From contig VGPA01000110.1 of NCBI GenBank assembly GCA_016875665.1, positions 1-5,241 on the forward strand: a DNA stretch of 5,241 nucleotides. The letters run 5' to 3'. Each line of letters opens with the position of its first letter. Positions within the stretch are counted from its first letter, which is position 1. Source of the stretch: Chloroflexota bacterium. Its GTDB lineage: Bacteria > Chloroflexota > Limnocylindria > P2-11E. This document shows, piece after piece, positions 1 through 4,706 of the stretch. Made by a program: the position numbers and the translations under genes. Under the pieces are notes generated by a model. It was not told the DNA's origin. It saw only the letters and a list, made by a program, of their open reading frames with translations, and searched no databases.

Positions 1-60
1 CCGGAGCCGCCCGGTGGCGGCGGTGGTCCTCCGCCCGGTCCGCCTCCCGGCGGTCGCTAG
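1..60 (+). CDS. C-terminal end of an upstream protein with a Pro/Gly-rich tail (partial)
   Basis: Frame 1 reads 19 codons to a TAG at 58-60. The residues are almost only proline and glycine (PEPPGGGGG then PPPGPPPGGR), a low-complexity, disordered tail. A strong stem-loop begins 10 bp after the stop, which supports a real plus-strand gene ending here. Such tails are common on penicillin-binding proteins, secreted proteins and some RNA-binding proteins of high-GC bacteria, but nothing in the window identifies the family. The 5' part lies outside the window, and with only 60 bases a chance open frame cannot be excluded. Confidence 0.55.
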   Translation, partial: PEPPGGGGGPPPGPPPGGR

Positions 61-69
61 ACCATGACG

Positions 70-105
70 AGCGCCGCCGCGCCCTGAGATTGGCGCGGCG
101 GCGCT
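70..105 (+). terminator. Perfect 14-bp stem-loop, probable intrinsic terminator of the upstream gene
   Basis: AGCGCCGCCGCGCC (70-83) is exactly reverse-complementary to GGCGCGGCGGCGCT (92-105), with an 8-nt loop (84-91). It starts 10 bp after the stop codon at 58-60. It is followed by GTCGTTCG, only a poor U-tract, as is usual in high-GC genomes. The stem is fully symmetrical. Position suggests it ends transcription of the upstream gene and separates it from the sugar-nucleotide operon. Confidence 0.7.
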
Positions 106-203
106 GTCGTTCGGCATGCTTCGCATCCAGCCATCCATTGAGACCACGGTGCGTGCGGTCGGTTGCGGCGCTCGCCGTTGAGCGTGGGTTGGGCTGTTCT
201 CTC

Positions 204-215
204 GCGCAATTGCGC
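204..215. promoter_or_regulatory. 12-bp perfect palindrome, possible operator
   Basis: GCGCAATTGCGC is a perfect 12-bp palindrome with an AT-rich centre inside GC-rich intergenic DNA. Its centre lies about 55 bp upstream of the GTG at 265, which is also the inferred transcription start. That is a plausible distance for a dimeric regulator site. No second copy is visible in the window, so an operator role is inference only. Confidence 0.3.
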
Positions 216-252
216 CGCGCGGCGGGCGACGGTTCAACCGGGGCAGACCTCC

Positions 253-258
253 TAGCAT
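253..258 (+). promoter_or_regulatory. -10-like hexamer placed for a leaderless transcript
   Basis: TAGCAT matches the TAnnnT -10 pattern and ends 6 bp before the GTG at 265, so RNA synthesis would begin at or next to the start codon. No Shine-Dalgarno sequence precedes that GTG, which agrees with leaderless translation. No convincing -35 box is visible 15-18 bp upstream; the closest bases, around 231-236, match TTGACA poorly. Confidence 0.35.
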
Positions 259-264
259 CGGCCT

Positions 265-1233
265 GTGGGTCGGAGCGTCCTCCTGACCGGGATGACCGGG
301 TTCGTTGGCAGCCATCTCGCAGAGCGACTCCTCGCCGACGGGGACGACGTGCACGGCCTCGTGATGGAGCCGCCGCCGTTCCCGCACCTCGCGGCGATCG
401 CCGGCCGCGTGCACGTCCACCCGGGCGTGCTCACCGACCTCGGCGCGATGCGCGCGGCGCTCGACGCGGCGGACCCGGAAGTGGTGGTCCACCTCGCGGG
501 GCAGGCTGTTCCCGCGCTGGCCGCGGCCGATCCGCTCGCCGCGATCAGCGTGAACGTGATGGGCACGGCCACCGTGCTCGCGGCGATCGCCGACCGGCCC
601 GGCGTCCGGCTCGTCGCGGCGTCCAGCGCGGACGTGTACGGCGAGCCGGAGCGGATCCCGGTGGCCGAAGACGCGCCCCTGCGGCCGGCCAACGTGTACG
701 CGGCGTCGAAGCTCGCCGCCGAAGCGCTGCTGATGGACCACGGCCGACGGGGCGTGAACGCGGTGACTGTCATCCGTCCCGCGAACCAGAACGGTCCGCG
801 CCAGCATCCGCGTCTCGCTGCCTCCGAGTGGGCGAAGCAGATCGCGGAAGCGGAAGCGGGTACCGGCGAGCGCGTCATCTGGCACGGCGATCTGAACGCC
901 CGCCGCGATTTCGTCGACGTGCGGGACATGGCGGACGCGTTCGCCCGCGCTAGCCGTCTCCATGCGCGGGGAGCGACCGCGTACAACGCGGGCTCGGGCA
1001 CCGCCGTTTCCATGCGTGAGGTGCTCGATTACCTGCTCCGGCTCGCCCGCGCGCCGGTGCGTGCGGATCTCGATCCCGCGCGCGGCAAGGCCAGCGCGCG
1101 CAGCGTGCTGGCGCTCGACGCGTCGCGGTTACGCACGGCGACGGGCTGGGTCCCGCTCATCACGCTCGAGCGCTCGCTCAGCGACCTGCTCGACTACTGG
1201 CGCGGTGAAATGAAAGGGGCGGTGCGCAGGTGA
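265..1233 (+). CDS. rmd: GDP-6-deoxy-D-mannose reductase-like NAD(P)-dependent sugar epimerase/reductase (extended SDR)
   Basis: This 322-aa protein is a full-length extended short-chain dehydrogenase, probably cytoplasmic. The nucleotide-binding GxxGxxG is at G9/G12/G15 after strand SVLLT. HLAGQ (76-80) and a VNVMGT segment (97-101) follow. The active site is S121 with D123 (SSADVYG) and Y145-x3-K149. The stretch RPANQNGP (171-178), followed by the SEWAKQIAEAEAG segment (187-199) and the RRDFVDVRD motif (213-221), resembles GDP-4-keto-6-deoxy-D-mannose reductases (Rmd), which reduce the 4-keto group to give GDP-D-rhamnose. The start is forced: an in-frame TAG sits at 253-255 and GTG 265 is the only start before the Rossmann motif. 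No ribosome-binding site is seen. Its stop overlaps the following mutase gene by 4 bases. A GDP-mannose 4,6-dehydratase or another sugar epimerase is the main alternative. Confidence 0.8.
   Translation: MGRSVLLTGMTGFVGSHLAERLLADGDDVHGLVMEPPPFPHLAAIAGRVHVHPGVLTDLGAMRAALDAADPEVVVHLAGQAVPALAAADPLAAISVNVMGTATVLAAIADRPGVRLVAASSADVYGEPERIPVAEDAPLRPANVYAASKLAAEALLMDHGRRGVNAVTVIRPANQNGPRQHPRLAASEWAKQIAEAEAGTGERVIWHGDLNARRDFVDVRDMADAFARASRLHARGATAYNAGSGTAVSMREVLDYLLRLARAPVRADLDPARGKASARSVLALDASRLRTATGWVPLITLERSLSDLLDYWRGEMKGAVRR
1214..1219 (+). promoter_or_regulatory. Ribosome binding site of the mutase gene
   Basis: AAGGGG lies inside the end of the preceding gene, 10 bases before GTG 1230. The spacing is slightly long. 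Together with the GTGA overlap it supports GTG 1230 as the start and coupled translation. Confidence 0.5.
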
Positions 1234-2678
1234 GCCCCAAGATCGTGTTCGGCACCGATGGCTGGCGAGCGCGCATCGCCGAGGAGTTCACCTTCGACGC
1301 GGTGCGGGCGTGCAGCCAGGGCGTGGCGGAGTGGATCGTCCGGAGCGGCGGCGCCGGACGCGGCGTGGTGGTCGGCTTCGACCGCCGCTTCGCGTCCGAG
1401 CACTTCGCGGCCGCGGCCGCCGAGGTGTTCGCGGCGCACGGCGTGAACGTGCACCTCGCGACGGCCGCCGCGCCCACCCAGTCGTTCTCCTGGGCGACGA
1501 TGCGCCGCAAGGCCAAGGCGGGTGTCGTGATCACCGCGAGCCACAACCCGTGGACGGACAACGGCTTCAAGGTGAAGCACGAGTCCGGCGCGGCGGCGCC
1601 TCCCGACATGCTCAAGGATCTCGAGCTAGCGATCCAGGCCTACGAGAGCGCGCCGCAGAAGATCCAGCGCATGCCGATCGCCGAGGCGAAGCAGAAGGGG
1701 CTGGTCGAGGAGTTCGATCCGGCACCCGACTACCTTGCCCGTGTCGCGGAGCTGTTCGATTTGGACGCCTTCCGCGCCGCCGGCTACACGCTGGTCTGCG
1801 AGCCGCTGTTCGGCTCCGCCTCCGGCTACTTCTCGCGGCTGCTCGGCGGCGGCCGCACGCGTGTGATCGAGCTGCACCGCGAGCGCAACCCGTTCTTCGG
1901 CGGCGTGAACCCCGAGCCCATTCCGCCGAACATCAACGAGTTCCTCGCGCACATCCCCGCGGCGAGAGCTCACGTCGGGCTGGCGGTCGACGGCGACGCG
2001 GATCGCGCCGGGATCGGGGACGAGACGGGCAAGTTCGTCACCACACTCACCCTGTACGGGCTGCTGCTGTTCTACCTGGCCGAGATCCGCGGGCTGCGCA
2101 AGCCGGTGGTGAAGACCGTGAACATGACCGCGATGGTCGACCGGCTGGGCGAGAGGTACGGCATCCCCGTGCACGAGGTGCCGGTCGGCTTCAAGTACAT
2201 CGGGCCGAAGATGCGGGAGACCGGAGCGATGATGGGCGGCGAGGAATCGGGCGGCTTCGGCTTCGCGATGCACCTCCCCGAGCGCGACGGCATCGTCGCC
2301 GACCTGTTCCTGCTCGACCTGATGCTCAAGACGAAGAAGTCGCCCAGCAAGCTCGTCGCCGAGCTGATGGACCTCGCCGGCCCGTCCTGCTATCTCCGCC
2401 GGGACCTGCGCATCGCCGCGGCGGAGTACCCGGCGCGCAAGGCGGCGATCATGTCGCGCCTGGAGCAGACCAGCCCGTCCGAGATCGCCGGAGTGCCGGT
2501 GAGCAAGGTCGCGCATCTCGACACGAAGGACGGAACCAAGCTCTTCCGGGTCGACGGCTCGTGGCTGCTTGTGCGCCTTTCGGGGACGGAGCCGCTCGTG
2601 CGCGTCTACGCGGAGACCCGGGCCGAGAAGGACATCGCGCCCCTGCTCGACTACGGCGAACGTCTCGTCAAGGAGTAG
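1230..2678 (+). CDS. Phosphomannomutase/phosphoglucomutase (alpha-D-phosphohexomutase family)
   Basis: This 482-aa cytoplasmic enzyme interconverts hexose-6-phosphate and hexose-1-phosphate through a phosphoserine. All four family signatures are present in order. FGTDGWR (7-13) is at the N-terminus. The catalytic loop is TASHNP (102-107) with phosphoserine S104. The metal loop is DGDADR (254-259). The sugar-binding loop is GEESGG (337-342). The C-terminal phosphate-binding loop is RLSGTEP (449-455). Length is normal. The GTG start overlaps the upstream TGA in a GTGA junction and has AAGGGG upstream. In this operon, mannose-6-phosphate to mannose-1-phosphate for GDP-mannose is the natural job. 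The GEESGG loop, rather than the GEMSGH of Pseudomonas AlgC, also fits phosphoglucomutases, so glucose phosphate may be used as well. The family is certain; substrate preference is inferred from context. Confidence 0.9.
   Translation: MSPKIVFGTDGWRARIAEEFTFDAVRACSQGVAEWIVRSGGAGRGVVVGFDRRFASEHFAAAAAEVFAAHGVNVHLATAAAPTQSFSWATMRRKAKAGVVITASHNPWTDNGFKVKHESGAAAPPDMLKDLELAIQAYESAPQKIQRMPIAEAKQKGLVEEFDPAPDYLARVAELFDLDAFRAAGYTLVCEPLFGSASGYFSRLLGGGRTRVIELHRERNPFFGGVNPEPIPPNINEFLAHIPAARAHVGLAVDGDADRAGIGDETGKFVTTLTLYGLLLFYLAEIRGLRKPVVKTVNMTAMVDRLGERYGIPVHEVPVGFKYIGPKMRETGAMMGGEESGGFGFAMHLPERDGIVADLFLLDLMLKTKKSPSKLVAELMDLAGPSCYLRRDLRIAAAEYPARKAAIMSRLEQTSPSEIAGVPVSKVAHLDTKDGTKLFRVDGSWLLVRLSGTEPLVRVYAETRAEKDIAPLLDYGERLVKE
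2670..2675 (+). promoter_or_regulatory. Ribosome binding site that fixes the isomerase start
   Basis: AAGGAG lies in the last codons of the mutase gene, five bases before GTG 2681. It shows that the isomerase starts at 2681, although its reading frame stays open for about 1.4 kb further upstream. Confidence 0.8.
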
Positions 2679-2680
2679 CC

Positions 2681-3742
2681 GTGGACGCCTCCGTCATCGA
2701 GACGGTCGAGGCCATCCGCCGGGCCGATCCCGGCAACATGCTCGACCGGATCAAGGACCTGCCCAAGCAGCTGCGCGACTCGCTCGCGATCGCGTCAGCG
2801 GCATCGCTCCCTCCGTCGCACTCCGACGTGCGGAGCATCGTGGTCCTCGGGATGGGCGGGTCCGCGATCGGCGGCGAGCTGGCGGGGGCGCTTCTGGCCG
2901 ACGAGCTGAAGGTTCCGATGCTCGTGCATCGCGACTACTCGCTGCCGGCCTTCGTGGGGCGCGACACGCTCGTCATCGCGTCGTCCTACTCGGGCAACAC
3001 CGAGGAAACGCTCACCGCGCTGGGCAAGGCACGCGCGAGCGGTGCCCGCATCCTCGCGCTCACCACGGGTGGCGCGCTGCGCGGTCAATGCGAGAAGGAC
3101 GGGACTCCGGTCATCACCTTCGCCTATAGGGCCCAGCCCCGCGCCGCGCTCGGCTACTCGCTCGGACTGATGCTCGGCGCGCTCGCGAAGCTCGGCCTTG
3201 TGAGGGACCGGCGCGCCGAGGTGGAAGCGGCGCTCGCCGACGTCGCGCGCCTCGAGGAGCGCACGCACGAGGGTGCGAAGACGAACGACGCGAAACGCCT
3301 CGCGATCGAGCTGCACGGAGCGATCCCCTTCGTGTACGGCGCGGGCCTCTTCGGCGTGCTCGCCCGCCGGGTCAAAGGCCAGATCAACGAGAACGGCAAA
3401 AACTGGGCGGCCTTCGACGTGATGAGCGAGCTTAACCACAACGCGGTGGTGGGCTTCCCGAACCCGGAGGCCCGCGGCTCGCTCATCGTGCTCAACCTCG
3501 AGAGCGACCGCGACGATCCGCGCCAGCGCGTGCGCTTCGCAGTCACGAAGGAGCTCCTCGACCGCGCCGGAGTCGCGCACCGTACGCTCAAGTTCGCCGG
3601 GGGGTCACTCCTGTCGGAGGCGCTCCAGATGGTCTACTTCACCGACTACGTGACCTTCTACCTCGCGCTCCTGAACCGCGCCGATCCCAGCGAGGTGCGC
3701 TCGATCGACTACCTGAAAGAGCGTCTCAGTAAGGGTGCATAA
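2681..3742 (+). CDS. Bifunctional phosphoglucose/phosphomannose isomerase
   Basis: This 353-aa SIS-fold sugar isomerase matches the small PGI/PMI family, which interconverts fructose-6-phosphate with glucose-6-phosphate and mannose-6-phosphate. The first SIS domain shows GMGGSAIGG (57-65) and SYSGNTEET (102-110), the sugar-phosphate binding loops. QPR (152-154) follows, with R154 a likely active-site arginine. The second domain has the NENGK motif (236-240) and ELNHN (250-254). E237 and H253 are 16 residues apart, the spacing of the catalytic Glu/His in the characterised Pyrobaculum enzyme as I recall it. The C-terminal helix, IDYLKERL, carries K346, a candidate for the conserved lysine. The GTG start is fixed by AAGGAG five bases upstream and lies 2 bp after the mutase stop. 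The same frame is open back to 1310, but that part translates as Arg-rich shadow of the mutase. It supplies mannose-6-phosphate to the preceding mutase and may also be the cell's glycolytic PGI. Confidence 0.9.
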   Translation: MDASVIETVEAIRRADPGNMLDRIKDLPKQLRDSLAIASAASLPPSHSDVRSIVVLGMGGSAIGGELAGALLADELKVPMLVHRDYSLPAFVGRDTLVIASSYSGNTEETLTALGKARASGARILALTTGGALRGQCEKDGTPVITFAYRAQPRAALGYSLGLMLGALAKLGLVRDRRAEVEAALADVARLEERTHEGAKTNDAKRLAIELHGAIPFVYGAGLFGVLARRVKGQINENGKNWAAFDVMSELNHNAVVGFPNPEARGSLIVLNLESDRDDPRQRVRFAVTKELLDRAGVAHRTLKFAGGSLLSEALQMVYFTDYVTFYLALLNRADPSEVRSIDYLKERLSKGA

Positions 3743-3755
3743 GCACGGTGCGACC

Positions 3756-3772
3756 TTGCCGCGACGCGGCGA
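3756..3772 (+). other. Small stem-loop after the isomerase gene
   Basis: TTGCCGC (3756-3762) and GCGGCGA (3766-3772) pair over 7 bp, including one G-U, with a GAC loop. It lies 13 bases after the isomerase stop. There is no U-tract, so termination is not supported. It could be an mRNA 3'-end stabiliser or chance in GC-rich sequence. Confidence 0.25.
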
Positions 3773-3788
3773 AGACGGCGCGGATGCG

Positions 3789-3805
3789 GCTCAGCAAGGC
3801 TGAGC
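3789..3805 (+). promoter_or_regulatory. Perfect 7-bp hairpin abutting the NUDIX ribosome binding site
   Basis: GCTCAGC (3789-3795) and GCTGAGC (3799-3805) form a perfect stem with an AAG loop, one base upstream of the AGAAGG Shine-Dalgarno (3807-3812). In RNA it could modulate ribosome access. In DNA the symmetrical site could bind a regulator. Neither role can be shown from sequence alone. Confidence 0.35.
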
Positions 3806-3806
3806 G

Positions 3807-3812
3807 AGAAGG
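3807..3812 (+). promoter_or_regulatory. Ribosome binding site of the NUDIX gene
   Basis: AGAAGG with a five-base gap to ATG 3818. It supports that ATG over the upstream GTG at 3748, which lies in another frame. Confidence 0.65.
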
Positions 3813-3817
3813 CCCTG

Positions 3818-4339
3818 ATGTACGCGTACTGCCCGTACGACGGCACCGCACTCGGGTCGCGCGAGATCGACGGGCGGCTCCGCCCGACGTGCCCCCGCTG
3901 CGGCTTCGCCTATTTCAAGCGCGTGCAGATCGGCGCCAACTGCGTGATCGAGCGCGACGGCCAGGTGGTCCTCGTGCGGCTTAACTACGGCCCTCGCGAC
4001 GGCTGCTGGGCGCTGCCCGGCGGGCTCGTCGAGCCGGAGGAGACCGTCGAGCAGGCGGCCCGTCGCGAGACGACGGAGGAGACCGGCTACGAGGTGGCGC
4101 TCGACAGCCTGCTTTCGACCTGGACCAGGCCGGGCCTCGAGACCCTCATCGTCACGTTCCGGGCCCGCGTGCTCCGCGGCGAGTTGCGCCCGGCGCCGCT
4201 GGAGGCGTCGGAGGCCAGATGGTTCGGCCGGGACGAGCTGCCGCCGGAATGGGAGCTGGCGTGGCCCTCGACGGTGCATGCGCTCCGCGTCTGGCAGGGC
4301 CGCACGGCCCCGGTGCGAAACCCCTTTAGGGGGCTCTAG
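3818..4339 (+). CDS. NUDIX hydrolase with an N-terminal zinc ribbon
   Basis: The 173-aa protein begins with a short zinc ribbon: C5-P-Y-D8 and, after an 18-residue loop, C25-P-R-C28. D8 replaces the usual fourth cysteine. A NUDIX fold follows, with the box G69-x5-E75-x7-R83-E84-x2-E87-E88-x-G90-Y91. It matches GX5EX7REUXEEXGU except for T85 at the first hydrophobic position. The two glutamates E87 and E88 are the expected metal ligands. WALPGG (64-69) leads into the box. Such enzymes hydrolyse a nucleoside diphosphate linked to another group, such as ADP-ribose, NADH or a nucleotide sugar; the substrate cannot be read from the sequence. The gene has a good ribosome site and starts 75 bp after the isomerase, so it could be read with the operon or from its own promoter. 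A link to GDP-sugar turnover would be speculation. Confidence 0.88.
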   Translation: MYAYCPYDGTALGSREIDGRLRPTCPRCGFAYFKRVQIGANCVIERDGQVVLVRLNYGPRDGCWALPGGLVEPEETVEQAARRETTEETGYEVALDSLLSTWTRPGLETLIVTFRARVLRGELRPAPLEASEARWFGRDELPPEWELAWPSTVHALRVWQGRTAPVRNPFRGL

Positions 4340-4340
4340 G

Positions 4341-4403
4341 CAGGGATACCGGACGGGCATACAGTCGCCTCGCCGGCGCGAGCCGCGCCGAGCCCAGGGA
4401 TAC
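4341..4403. repeat. Pair of 9-bp direct repeats in the NUDIX-SWIM gap
   Basis: CAGGGATAC occurs at 4341-4349 and again at 4395-4403, spaced 54 bp start to start. Both copies are followed by a GGA-containing stretch. Between them are two overlapping, mutually exclusive stems: CTCGC/GCGAG (4369-4382) and the perfect 7-bp CGGCGCG/CGCGCCG (4374-4390). The second repeat runs into the weak GGAG ribosome site of the SWIM gene. Function unknown; it may be a regulatory site or chance. Confidence 0.35.
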
Positions 4404-4414
4404 GGAGCAGGTCG

Positions 4415-4678
4415 ATGAACTCGAGCTTCATCTCCATGGTCGAGAAGGCGAAGCGGTACGCATCCGAGCCGGAGCGGATCTCTGTCACGGGTCTTACGGT
4501 CGAGTTCCACGGCAACAACGGCACGCATGCGCTCGCCTTGCGAGGAGATGAGTGGACCTGCGGGTGTGACCACTTCGCCGTGCATTCGCTTTGCGCGCAC
4601 GTGATGACGCTGCAACGGCTCTTCGCAGCGCACCTCACTCCGGCGATGAAGTACACGTCCGAGCGAGTGCCCGCCTGA
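4415..4678 (+). CDS. Small stand-alone SWIM zinc-finger protein
   Basis: This 87-aa protein is built around a SWIM zinc finger, CxCx8CxH: C49, C51, C60, H62 (WTCGCDHF then SLCAH). The N-terminal MVEKAKRYASEPERI segment (8-22) looks helical and is followed by two probable beta strands leading to the finger. SWIM domains are known from SWI2/SNF2 helicases, MuDR transposases and MEKK-type proteins, where they bind DNA or protein. Here there is no partner domain. Similar small SWIM-only proteins are, from memory, frequent in Chloroflexota and Actinomycetota, without a known role. ATG 4415 has GGAG seven bases upstream; M8 (4436) is a possible alternative start. It probably acts in the cytoplasm, as no signal peptide or membrane segment is visible. 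It lies 75 bp after the NUDIX gene and converges on the S41 peptidase gene. Confidence 0.82.
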   Translation: MNSSFISMVEKAKRYASEPERISVTGLTVEFHGNNGTHALALRGDEWTCGCDHFAVHSLCAHVMTLQRLFAAHLTPAMKYTSERVPA

Positions 4679-4706
4679 CGACGGGGCCGTCCCGGCGCGG
4701 GCCTGC

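Noticed and set aside
247..253. ACCTCCT just before the reductase start, first read as a ribosome binding site
   Set aside because: It is the anti-Shine-Dalgarno sequence itself, so it cannot pair with 16S rRNA in this orientation.
1626..2516. Long antisense open frame across the mutase gene
   Set aside because: Low-complexity His/Arg/Ala-rich translation without motifs; typical of the strand opposite a high-GC gene with intact family signatures.
2795..3580. Long antisense open frame across the isomerase gene
   Set aside because: No recognisable domain, and the plus-strand protein keeps all PGI/PMI motifs.
1310..3742. Very long open frame that would fuse about 457 residues to the front of the isomerase
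   Set aside because: The extra part lies over the mutase gene in another frame, is Arg-rich with no domains, and the isomerase has its own ribosome site and GTG at 2681.
3748..3984. Possible 78-aa gene between the isomerase and NUDIX genes
   Set aside because: It has no ribosome site, overlaps the NUDIX gene by more than half, and its sequence is Arg-rich frame shadow.
4321..4332. CCCC-TTTA-GGGG at the end of the NUDIX gene as a terminator
   Set aside because: The stem is only 4 bp, lies inside the coding region and has no following U-tract.
4360..4365. TACAGT as a promoter -10 for the SWIM gene
   Set aside because: It fits TAnnnT but no -35 box is seen at the right distance, and such hexamers arise by chance.
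4679..4706. GC-rich dyads between the convergent SWIM and S41 genes as a bidirectional terminator
   Set aside because: Stems are only 4-5 bp (GACGG/CCGTC with a 2-nt loop, CCCG/CGGG) with no U-tract on either strand.
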